Positions 44,290 through 52,789 of a DNA stretch of 64,000 bases are shown here, piece by piece (the stretch's first letter is position 1; every line of letters begins with the position of its first letter). Where the stretch lies: NCBI RefSeq assembly GCF_032884065.1, contig NC_088875.1, forward strand, positions 44,501,291 to 44,565,290, in the 5' to 3' direction. This DNA is from Artemia franciscana. Taxonomy: Eukaryota > Arthropoda > Branchiopoda > Anostraca > Artemiidae. The notes beneath the pieces are model-generated. The model saw only the letters and a program-made list of their open reading frames with translations, was not told the origin of the DNA and did no database searches. The translations under genes and the position numbers were made by a program.

Positions 44290-45470
44290 GTTAATCCGCC
44301 TATTGCCTCGGAGAACATTCCAAAGGAGTCGTTATCAATGTTTGAAGAAGCTTCTTCTATGACCAGGTTATTATGACGACGGAGCTCTGCTTGGAATTCA
44401 GCCTTTCTCTTTTTCATTAGCAAAAAAACTGGATGCGAGTCTCTTGGCTTACCGAAGGCCCGCCATTCCCAATACGCTTGTTTAGCCACCTTATTAGAAT
44501 TTACCAAATAAGGATTGATGCTCCAAAAAGGTTTCTGCGCGCCCAATCTTATCCTATTAGTAGGAAAAACTGCCGCAGCACCATACTTTAAGCAATGGAT
44601 TAATTCAAAATAAAGACAATTAGTAGTCAAAGAGGGATTACTATCCATTGAATCCAAACTATCAGGGATATAGACTTTATCAATTAAAGTCCCAACTCTT
44701 TCTTGGTAAAGCGGTCTAAAATTTGGATTCCAATCAACCTGATCAAAAAATTTAGGAAGCTTATTACCAGAAAAACGAACTGGGGAAGGACAAGAAGCCA
44801 AAGGGGGTATAAGGAACTGAAGCAGCATGTGGTCACTAACGGGGAAATCTTCAATTACAGTAACCACAGACAAAGGATCACTTGGGTTAGAAGAAAAAAC
44901 ATGATCAATATTAGTTGTACTACCACTCCAATGAATATAAGTAAAATCCTGGGATTTCAGTAAAACAGAAAAATTAGGAAGACAAGAAGATAAAATTGTA
45001 CCCCTTTCATTTGCTATATTTGGATCACAGTTAAAATCATCTAAAATACAAGTACGCAAATTTGACTGTAAACTAGAGACAAAACGACTAAGATTAAAAC
45101 AGCATTGAGTAAACGCATCAAAAGAAATATCATCATGGTAATCAGTCAGAAAATAACAATTAATTAAAACTACGTTTGAAAAACTACAAGCTAAAAAATT
45201 TGTATCAATTGCTAGAATAGCTGCATTAAGAGACTTGGGTAAAATAGTAGCTAAACCACCGGAGGGACATCCACCAGTCGGTGTAGCGGGAACAGCAAAA
45301 ATGTCATGCTCAGTAGACAAACTAGAAAGCAGATTCAACGAATGATCAAGGAGGTGGTGTTCCTGAAGACATAATAACGATGATTTTTCATTCAAAAAAC
45401 TATGAAGTACAGGTAATTTCCCTAACACACCATTTGAATTAAAGGACATAATACAAAGTAATACATTCAT
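44259..45470 (-). CDS. Family A apurinic-type endonuclease (ORF2, N-terminal half)
   Basis: About 403 codons starting MNVLLCIMSFNSNGVLGKLP (strand 1 with the SFNSNGV metal-site Asn). It then shows SLLCLQEHHLLD (catalytic Glu), CILDDFNCDPN (the G-D-F-N box, here D-D-F-N), TNIDHVFSS and VSDHMLLQFL (the final S-D-H). Endonuclease of this type nicks the target DNA to prime reverse transcription. The start overlaps the preceding stop as ATGA (45470-45467), typical of coupled termination-reinitiation. The frame ends at 44259 and the RT frame continues in another frame from 44289, so a single-base indel most likely split ORF2. Confidence 0.88.
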   Translation of the reverse strand: MNVLLCIMSFNSNGVLGKLPVLHSFLNEKSSLLCLQEHHLLDHSLNLLSSLSTEHDIFAVPATPTGGCPSGGLATILPKSLNAAILAIDTNFLACSFSNVVLINCYFLTDYHDDISFDAFTQCCFNLSRFVSSLQSNLRTCILDDFNCDPNIANERGTILSSCLPNFSVLLKSQDFTYIHWSGSTTNIDHVFSSNPSDPLSVVTVIEDFPVSDHMLLQFLIPPLASCPSPVRFSGNKLPKFFDQVDWNPNFRPLYQERVGTLIDKVYIPDSLDSMDSNPSLTTNCLYFELIHCLKYGAAAVFPTNRIRLGAQKPFWSINPYLVNSNKVAKQAYWEWRAFGKPRDSHPVFLLMKKRKAEFQAELRRHNNLVIEEASSNIDNDSFGMFSEAIGGLTCLILIPHHC

Positions 45471-46120
45471 TTACAAAATTTCTTTAAAATCGGGCACCTA
45501 AAGCTGTAAACTGAATGATCATTCGAGCCACAACTGGCGCATTTAACTGGCCCTTGACATGGGGAGTCTTCAGTTGAAATGTGATTACCACTACATTGGG
45601 CACATTTGAAACATTCAGATTTACACTGATTTTGAACATGGTTAAAACTTTGACATTTAATACAACGCCTAGGCTGAATACAATCATGTTCCACTCGGAA
45701 AAGCTCATAACCGAATTTGATGCCATGTTTGATGTAAAAATGCAGGTATTCTTCTGTTTGAAAAATAACTCTTACAGTTTGCAATTTTCCTAGCTGGTTA
45801 AACTCGATTATACCCGGAAAGTCCAATGCGTAGGCACTAACATCAAAATCAATGTCCACACTCCTGATAATTCCAAAAAATCGCCAAGGCTTGGAAGTTA
45901 TTATGCTTTCAGAAAAATTAACCTTTAGATCACAACTGAGCTTCAATGCATCTCGACATGGTGCCAATACCATAACACTATCCTTAGTTGCTTTAACATA
46001 ACGAATATTTGCACACCCTGTCTTATCAAATTCTTTCTTGTGGCAGACAGGATCCTTCAGTAGGAGAGTGGGTGGGTTTTTTATCACTATGGGACAGTCT
46101 TTAGTGGGAGAGGCGGCCAT
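45467..46120 (-). CDS. Family A zinc-knuckle (Gag-like) ORF
   Basis: 217 codons. The middle holds an RRM-like domain typical of ORF1 proteins (GIIEFNQLGKLQTVRVIFQT, then YIKHGIKFGYELFRVE). The end holds three cysteine clusters: RCIKCQSFNHVQNQC, CFKCAQCSGNHISTEDSPC and CASCGSNDHSVYSFRC, CCHC-type zinc knuckles. Such proteins coat retrotransposon RNA and act as nucleic-acid chaperones. The start ATG at 46118-46120 is 4 bp after another ATG that belongs to the end of the PHD ORF, so the two frames overlap. Confidence 0.88.
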   Translation of the reverse strand: MAASPTKDCPIVIKNPPTLLLKDPVCHKKEFDKTGCANIRYVKATKDSVMVLAPCRDALKLSCDLKVNFSESIITSKPWRFFGIIRSVDIDFDVSAYALDFPGIIEFNQLGKLQTVRVIFQTEEYLHFYIKHGIKFGYELFRVEHDCIQPRRCIKCQSFNHVQNQCKSECFKCAQCSGNHISTEDSPCQGPVKCASCGSNDHSVYSFRCPILKKFCK

Positions 46121-47000
46121 TCATGGTGGGCACAGTGGGGGGATTGAGATCAAGATCATTGCCAGGCGTTATTTTTTTCTCTAAATTAGATTCAATATGC
46201 TCAATAGAAGAAAGTGTTTTTTTAAGCTTTCAGGAATAGTCATAAACAAGTTTATCAAGGTGGACGCTGATGTCAGGCTTTAATACTGGACATTCATTAA
46301 AGCTCCATGGGACGATTACAGGCCATATGAACTGTTTTAAATCAAGTTCTATTATAACACACATTATGTCCAAGGCAGTAGTCTTTTCAGCTGTTTTTCC
46401 TCTCCTTTCTTGCAATCTACCAGCTTTACAACACAGACATGTGAGCAGCGTTTTTGCTACATTCAACTCCTCTAAACGATAGAATCCTGCCATTGCGTTA
46501 GATATTTCATCAACACTTATTCCTGCTTTCAACAAATCAAGAGCAAAAAATAATATCGAATTAACTACAACATGCGAAATTCCTGTCTCTGACACAAAAG
46601 TCTTATCAAAATTGCATGCATTGACTGGCTGGCTTGTGATGTCAGATATATTGTCACTTGCAATTACTTCAGTGGAATGTTTATTTGGTCTTGAAATAGA
46701 CTGGATTGACAGGTCCACGCTTTGACTGCATGAATTTTCAGCTACAGAATTAGAATTAGTGGGAATGGATTTTTGACTGCTGATTATCGGGGATATACAG
46801 GGATTATTATTAGAGATGCAAGATTCATGTACTTCATCATTATTTGAACAGATTAAGCAAATCCAATTCGGTTTTTCTTTACGCTCAATTGGGGAAATGC
46901 CTGCACACTGTGGGTGAAACATCTTGAGACATTTTGTGCATTGCAGGATAATCCCCTTGCCACAAGATCAACCACAACCAGGACAAATAAATATTGACAT
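46101..47000 (-). pseudogene. Family A PHD-finger ORF with two in-frame TGA codons
   Basis: From the ATG at 46998-47000 the frame reads MSIFICPGCG, a TGA (46968-46970), then SCGKGIILQCTKCLKMFHPQ, C, and later WICLICSNND: a complete C4HC3 PHD finger apart from the stop. A Ser/Asn-rich stretch follows, then a globular part (ILFFALDLLKAGISVDEISN, AMAGFYRLEELNVAKTLLTC) and a second TGA (46230-46232). The same frame continues (KLKKTLSSIEHIESNLEKKI, coiled-coil-like) to a TAA at 46101-46103, overlapping the next ORF by 20 bp. Both stops could come from CGA-to-TGA decay. PHD fingers bind histone tails or other peptides; the role in the element is unknown. Confidence 0.72.
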
Positions 47001-47009
47001 TTCTCACTC

Positions 47010-47630
47010 CTTAGGTCTGGGGTTAAATAAGCAAGGCCAAAAAAATAAAATCGCCTTTAGCGCTCCATTAAGCTTATAATGCAATAGAATCCTTTATGCA
47101 GGTCAATAAGTATAGTAGGGATTATGCATCACTATAATCCCTATTGCGAAATTTTGAGTTTCTTCACATAAAACTTACTGAATTAATAATGTCCATGCAA
47201 TATCCAATTTAGATGTTGACACCTTGAACTCTGAATTGATACTATGAAAAATATGATTTTCCTTGTGGTTTAAGGTAAGGGCAAGTTTAAGGTGTAAGTT
47301 TTTTATTTTGTGTTTTCAACAGTGGTGATTCTAATGGTATGTTTTTTGTTTTGCAATGATGCCTGAAAGGGATTTCAGGCTCTTTAAAAGTAAATTTGAA
47401 ATAGGCTATAATTGAGTTTTATATATGGATTCAGAATGCAATTTTGATTCTAAAGGTAGACTTACATCTGTTTCTGTGCCATCTTAAATTCTATTAATTG
47501 GAAGATTTACCAAAATCAGTGCCTCTACTCTAGCCTTAACCAAACAAGTGAAGAACTAGGTATTAGTCTTAAGAGTCTCTTAAAGGACTAAAAACAAGAA
47601 AAAATTCAAGGGTAGCAACTGATACAGCTT
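47010..47630. other. Unassigned; may include the family A 5' UTR
   Basis: There is no clear element end. One splice-flanked open segment at 47179-47241 (minus) is described separately. A phrase at 47330-47395 (GGTGATTCTAATGGTATG, TTTCAGGCTCTTT) resembles one at 54275-54345, suggesting a diffuse repeat. Confidence 0.35.
47179..47241 (-). other. Weak candidate exon resembling the dyskerin N-terminal region
   Basis: The acceptor TTTTTCATAG and a strong donor TTCA|GTAAGT (47178/47179) bound 63 bp. One frame is open: INSEFKVSTSKLDIAWTLLI. In spacing it recalls the I-K-P-x-x-K-V-x-K-L-D-T-S-x-W-P-L-L-L motif of dyskerin-family pseudouridine synthases, but one residue is missing and the T-S and P are changed. 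It could be a diverged exon, a pseudogene piece or chance. Confidence 0.18.
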
Positions 47631-48081
47631 ATTTTGGTAAAATTCTAGTTTACCTACTTTTTGCCATCTTGAAAAGGGATTAGATTAGGATATTGAAACT
47701 TTCAGTTATGAATCCAAGGTGAAAAATACACACTGAAAAAGTATTAGCAAGCTTGTTAAAGAGAGTTAACAAGTTCCTTGTTGACTCTCTTTGGATTTCT
47801 ATGCTTTAGAAAGTTGTCTAGGCTATTTGGGTCTACACCTATTGAACTTTAAACAAAATTACATTTTACCTTGATTTTCAGTTATTGTCTTCTTTTTTCT
47901 CTGGTTTTAGTTCTGAAATGCAATTCCTGTTATTTAAGTAGAATTTCAAGCCATATCAAGTTTTTTTTCTAAATTAGGAAATGTACTTCCAGATCTCTGA
48001 AACCTCCTAAACTGGAATTGACCAAAGTTGTACACCTGAAAACAGTTTTGTTGTATAAAGTTTTTACAACTTTGTATAACT

Positions 48082-48708
48082 TTGTTTTTACAACAAAGTT
48101 TACAACTTTGTATAAAGTTGTATAAAATTTTGTTGATAAAGGAAGGAGTTTCGTATTGGGTAAGGGAGGATCTCACACTTTGGCTTGAAGGAAGACTTGA
48201 GACTCTTTTTATTGAAATAGAAGATAAATCTGATAAAAATGTAGTTGTTGGTTTAGTTTATAAGACACCGTCATTTAATGAGGATGTTTTTATTGAGGAA
48301 ATGGAGCATTTAATGGAGAAATTTAGTAATGATCATAAATATAAAGTAGTAATGGGGGATTTCAATATTGACCTCCTTAAAAGTACAAGCCGCCTAGATT
48401 TTCTTAACTCTATTATTTCATCATTCCAGTACCCCCTGGTAACTATTCCTACACGAGTAACTGATAAGTCTGCAACTCTTATCGATAATATATTTGTGGA
48501 TGGAAAGCTGCTTGAAAGTTTGTATGCTGATGTTCTACTCACGGATGGATCCGACCATCTTTTTCTTCTTAGTAAAATAAAAAAATCTTACAGGATTATA
48601 AATAAGAGTGGTCAAATAAATAAAACATATTTTCGTGATTTAAGAAATGATAATTTAAAAAAATTTGAGAGAGAAATGGATGATGCAGATTTTATCTCCA
48701 GTTTTTGA
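48082..48708 (+). pseudogene. Family C endonuclease, C-terminal two-thirds
   Basis: The frame carries VVVGLVYKTPS, YKVVMGDFNIDLLKSTS (the catalytic G-D-F-N-x-D box), VTDKSATLIDNIFV and LLTDGSDHLFLLSKI (the final S-D-H). The N-terminal Asn and Glu motifs are missing through 5' truncation. It ends at TGA 48706-48708 in a short T-run (GTTTTTGAAG); a one-base change there would restore continuity with the RT frame. Confidence 0.85.
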
Positions 48709-50770
48709 AGAAGATAACCCATCGGTTGTGTATGATATTTTTGTTGCAATATTTACAAAGATATTGAATGATACGTGTCCTCTAAGAAGACTTAAAAGAG
48801 GTAGTACGAAATTCCCTAAGAAACCATGGATTACACAGGGCATTCTAAATTCTATAAGTCGGAAAAATGAATTGTATAAAATATACCTAGGGGAACCATC
48901 TGTCATTAATTTTCAGCAGTTCAAAAATTACCGGAATACTTTAAACGGATTAAAACGGAAAGCCGAAAAAATGTATTTACAAAATGAATTTATGAAGCAT
49001 AAATGTGATATGAAAAAAACATGGAAAACAGTAAATTCACTCCTGGGTCAAAAGGGTAAAATAGAAGTTATTAATAAATTACAAACAGATAGGGGGAATT
49101 TGACTACCCCAAATGATGTTGCGAATTATTTATGTGATTATTTTTCTAGTGAGGGAGCGAAACTTTGTGACGATGCTCGGAAAAGAATTAGGCGGCCTCC
49201 CAAAATAGTTCAGTCGGAAATTCCAGTAGAAAATCAGCTGGTTTTTAATGATTGTAGCATAAGTGAAGTGAGTACAATTATCAGTAGAATTCAATCAAAC
49301 TCAAGTGGCGTAGACGGGATTTCTCCTAAGATTGCTAAATCAGTTAAATCAGTTATAACACCAGTTGTATGTAATTTGATTAATAAGTCTATGGAAAAAG
49401 GAATTTTCCTGGAAGTTTTGAAGGTGGCTAAAATAATACCATTGCACAAAGGAGGTAAGAGAGACGACCCTTCAAACAAAAGACCCATTTCTATCCTCCC
49501 TTTTTTTTCAAAAATATATGAAAAGGTGATAGGATCCAGGCTAACTGATTACATTGAAAATAATACAATTCTTATAAATACTCAATTTGGTTTTAGAAAA
49601 AAAATGTCCACAGAAATGGCAACCATTAAACTTGTTGACTGGGTAAATACGTCGTTTGAAGCGGGTCTGATTCCAGCTGCCTTATTCCTGGATTTGAAAA
49701 AGGCTTTTGATATGATTGACCATAAACAGTTATTACTTGAGCTAGAAAAAATCGGTGTTACCGGAAAGAGTTTGTCTTGGTTTGAATCTTATTTAAGTGA
49801 CCAAAAGCAGGTTGTGGTGAATGGGTGTTTTACTTCTGAAGCTAGTACGATAACTTGCGGAGTACCCCAGGGCTCTATACTAGATCCTCGTTTATTTTTA
49901 ATATTTATTGATTGGATTAAGTATTATTTGTCAGAGGCTGGTATAATCCTTTTTGCAGACGATACTCTTTTACTTGTAGCTGCTCCATCAGTTGATCTAC
50001 TTTTTGATAAAATGATAAAGGCAATGACCGAGTTTATTGAGTGGGCAGATTTCAATCTTTTGACATTAAATTATAATAAAACTAACTACATTCTATTTTC
50101 TCGGATATCTAGTATTGAAACTAATTTAGAATTAATAATAAACGGAAATCAAATAAAAAGAGTAAAGGTAACAAAGTATTTAGGTTTTATGATTGATGAA
50201 AATCTATCATGGAAAACACATTCGAATATTATAGCTTCAAAGTTGTCCAGATCTCTGGGTGTGCTTTGCCGAGTTAAAAACCTAGTATCCTATAAAATTC
50301 TTTGGTTACTTTATTTTGCTATTTTTTACCCGTATATTTGCTATGGTTGCTCTTTATGGGCTAATAATTTTGTATCATGTTATAAAAAAATCCAAAATAA
50401 AGCCGTTAAACTTTTATCACCTAAAACTTTATTTACTCATAATATTAATGAACTTTATACTAAGAATCAACTTTTTGATATTTCAAAAACAAGAGACTAC
50501 CAAGTTAGTATTTTCACATATAAATTTATTAATAATATACTTCCCTCTTCTTTCGAAAATTTTTTCTCCATTAATTGTGATCTTCATAGCCACAATACAC
50601 GAGGGGCATCAAATCTGGTACACCCATTTATAAATACAGCTAGAGCTTCTTTTGTGATTAGAAACTTTGCCCCCTCTGTATGGGATATTATTCCAATTGA
50701 AATAAGAAATTCGAGTCATTTGGCTTCCTTCAAAGCTGTTGTTAAGAGATTCTTCCTTGCAAAAGAATAG
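48665..50770 (+). CDS. Family C reverse transcriptase
   Basis: About 700 open codons. In order: a linker (KKPWITQGILNSISRKNELY), the N-S-S-G-V-D-G-I-S-P-K block, KIIPLHKGGKRDDPSNKRPI, QFGFRKKMSTEMA, ALFLDLKKAFDMIDHKQLL (motif A, D intact), TCGVPQGSILDPRLFLIF (motif B, with L-G-P-L-L-F changed to L-D-P-R-L-F), GIILFADDTLLLV (motif C, FADD intact), KVTKYLGFMIDENLSWKTHS, a YPYICYGCSLWAN block, KIQNKAVKLL, and the end block FAPSVWDIIPIEIRNSSHLA. It is full length for the domain. Only the missing endonuclease N-terminus and the frameshift at 48706 inactivate it, so it is fairly young. Confidence 0.9.
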   Translation: MREKWMMQILSPVFEEDNPSVVYDIFVAIFTKILNDTCPLRRLKRGSTKFPKKPWITQGILNSISRKNELYKIYLGEPSVINFQQFKNYRNTLNGLKRKAEKMYLQNEFMKHKCDMKKTWKTVNSLLGQKGKIEVINKLQTDRGNLTTPNDVANYLCDYFSSEGAKLCDDARKRIRRPPKIVQSEIPVENQLVFNDCSISEVSTIISRIQSNSSGVDGISPKIAKSVKSVITPVVCNLINKSMEKGIFLEVLKVAKIIPLHKGGKRDDPSNKRPISILPFFSKIYEKVIGSRLTDYIENNTILINTQFGFRKKMSTEMATIKLVDWVNTSFEAGLIPAALFLDLKKAFDMIDHKQLLLELEKIGVTGKSLSWFESYLSDQKQVVVNGCFTSEASTITCGVPQGSILDPRLFLIFIDWIKYYLSEAGIILFADDTLLLVAAPSVDLLFDKMIKAMTEFIEWADFNLLTLNYNKTNYILFSRISSIETNLELIINGNQIKRVKVTKYLGFMIDENLSWKTHSNIIASKLSRSLGVLCRVKNLVSYKILWLLYFAIFYPYICYGCSLWANNFVSCYKKIQNKAVKLLSPKTLFTHNINELYTKNQLFDISKTRDYQVSIFTYKFINNILPSSFENFFSINCDLHSHNTRGASNLVHPFINTARASFVIRNFAPSVWDIIPIEIRNSSHLASFKAVVKRFFLAKE

Positions 50771-51340
50771 TATGGTAATGATGCAAAAGTATAGTAATAA
50801 TGCGTGAGTGTCATAAGTAGAATCTTTGTATGTAGTAATATGTAGAGTAGAGATGACTGCCACCTGCTGCCAACAAGCCCAAAGGGGCTTTCTTAGCAGG
50901 TGCAGCAAAATGTTTTGTATACATGTTTTTGAAATAAATTAATCTAATCTAATCTTGTACTTTGTTTCAGCAGAAGATCTATTTTTCAAAGCTTCCTTTT
51001 TATAACACAAGGAAATTAAAGGGCCATCAAAAGTCACTATACTATAGAGGGAAAAGGAGTGAATGTAAGTTCTTCAAAATACCTTCTTAAGACATACTTT
51101 AGTCTGTAGACCCATCCCTGAAAGTTTCATTTTCTTAGCCTAGCCCCTATCCAAGATGGCAAAATGTAGCCAAACTAGAATTTTACACCTATTTGAAATG
51201 TTTTAAAAAGTACATTAAACTATGAACAAAAGGGGGCATACCTGAGGCTTAAGCTTTGTGTGTCAGTTATTGTGATGTGCTTCCTGCAGGTCCACCCTTG
51301 GGGTTCAGGGTTTGGGTTGCAAGCCCATAGTCAAACCATT

Positions 51341-52785
51341 GGTAAATATTTCAGAGTTCATATAATTAACTTACCAATTAAGTGAACATACCACTAGATG
51401 TCTTGTTTTATGTTCTTTACAAAGATAATAATTGCTTCTATTGCAAGTTCAAATTTAAGCACTTTTTGAACTATTCAGAATGACAAATGTTCAATTAAAG
51501 TATGAGTTATTTGTCATCTATGACAAAATAATACTACATTTTCTCAATACTGTCTTCTGACAAAATAATACTTCATATTCTCAATACTGTCTTCTGACAA
51601 AATAATACTTCATATTCTCAGTGCCAAAATTATTTATAGTTAAGTTGGATTAGTGGTAAAATTATGACAGTACATACAACTGACTTACAAATTAAGTGAA
51701 CATACCACTTGGTGCCCTTTTTTTATATTCTTTACAAATATAATTGCTTCTATTAAAAGTTCAAATTTAAGCACTTTCTGAGCTATTAAAATGACTTTAA
51801 AGTATGAGTTATTTGTCATTTATGACAAAATAATACTACATTTTCTCAATGCTGTTTTCTAGGCCATTTTCTGACAAAATAATACTATATTTTCTCAGTG
51901 CCAAAATTATTTATAGCTAGGTTGGGTTAGTGGTAAAATTATGACAGTTCAAATAATTGACTTACAAATAAAATGAACTTATCACTTGGTGCCTTTTTTA
52001 ATGTTCTTTACAAATTTAATAATTGCTTCTATTGCAACTTCAAATTTAAGCACTTTTTGAGCTATTAAAAATGACCAATTTTCAATTAAAGCATGAGTTA
52101 TTTGTCATATATAACAAGATAATACTACATTTTCTCAATGCTGTTTTCTGACAAAATAATACTACATTTTCTCAGTGCCAAAATTATTTATAGTTAGGTT
52201 GGGTTAGTGGTAAAATTATGACAGTTCATATGACTGACTTACAAACAAAGTGAACATACCACTTGGTGCCTTTCTTTATGTTCTTGACAAATATAGTAAT
52301 TGCTTTTACTGTAAATTCAAATTTAAGCACTTTGGGCTCTTAAAAACAACAGACTTTCAATTAAAGTATGATTTATTGGTTGTTTTTGACAAAATAATAC
52401 TATGTTTTCTCAGCACCATCTTTCCTTGGTTGTTTTTGAAAAAAATGATGCTACATTTTCTAAGTGCTAAAATTAGTAATAATAAGGTTAGTTTAGTTTA
52501 GGTTGGGCTATGTTAAAAAGTGCTTAAGTGATTATTAGGCTATATCCATAAAGAACACAATAAAAGGCATTGAGTGGTATGTCCACCTTATTGGTAAGTC
52601 AATTATATGAACTGCATTAAATTTACTAGGGTAGTTAGGTTGGGTAAAAAAAGTGATTAAATTTGAATTTGCAATAGAAGGTAGGCTATCATTATATTCA
52701 TAGAGAACATATAAAAAGGCATCAAGTGATATGTTCACTTAATTTATAGGTCAATTAACCTACATGAACTGTGAAATATTTACCA
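51341..52785. mobile_element. Compound foldback MITE (family M) with tandem core
   Basis: The outer ends are inverted: GGTAAATATTTCAGAGTTCA at 51341-51360 and TGAACTGTGAAATATTTACC at about 52765-52785. Inside, a unit of about 280-315 bp (GAACATACCACTTGGTGCC, TTCAAATTTAAGCACTTT, GACAAAATAATACTACATTT) repeats about four times from about 51374, 51690, 51966 and 52244. Inverted copies of the unit's start lie at 52540-52760. A 37-bp internal block (ACAAAATAATACTTCATATT, CTCAATACTGTCTTCTG) is further duplicated at 51535-51620. No ORF. Confidence 0.75.
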
Positions 52786-52789
52786 AACC

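Larger units (their letters stand above)
42625..47000 (-). mobile_element. Non-LTR retrotransposon family A, nearly full-length
   Basis: On the minus strand, in order: a PHD-finger ORF (47000-46101, two TGA stops), a zinc-knuckle ORF (46120-45467), an endonuclease frame (45470-44259) and an RT frame (44289-42799). About 170 bp of 3' UTR follows, ending in an AAATAAA-type tail at about 42625-42650. The first two ORFs overlap by 20 bp. The second and third overlap as ATGA. The endonuclease and RT overlap by 31 bp and were probably one ORF2 separated by a 1-nt shift. The 5' end beyond 47000 is unclear. Clade: Jockey/I/CR1 supergroup, not resolved further. Confidence 0.88.
48053..50955 (+). mobile_element. 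Non-LTR retrotransposon family C (CR1/L2-like), 5'-truncated
   Basis: The insertion point is defined by the surrounding foldback element. The 3' end is a microsatellite tail (TAATCTAATCTAATCT at 50939-50954), a common feature of CR1/L2-type elements. A TTGTA is present at both junctions and may be a short target duplication. The 5' end retains about 30 bp of scrambled TTTACAACTTTG repeats before the endonuclease frame. Coding parts are listed separately. Confidence 0.88.
47633..51195. mobile_element. Foldback MITE (family F), copy 2, split by retrotransposon C
   Basis: The left arm starts AAAATTCTAGTTTACC (about 47640) and the right arm ends CCAAACTAGAATTTTAC (about 51190). The arms match those of the element at 6530-8275, including GAAACTTTCAG near the left end and TAGACCCATCCCTGAAAGTTTC in the right arm. 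The interior on the left (CAATTCCTGTTATTTAAGTA) matches the complement of 6900-6920. The middle is interrupted at 48053 by a non-LTR element and resumes at 50956 with GTACTTTGTTTCAGCAGAAG. Confidence 0.8.

Noticed and set aside
46968-46970. Selenocysteine at the TGA in the PHD ORF
   Set aside because: The codon lies where R or W would fit, no SECIS-like hairpin is evident, and the element shows other decay.
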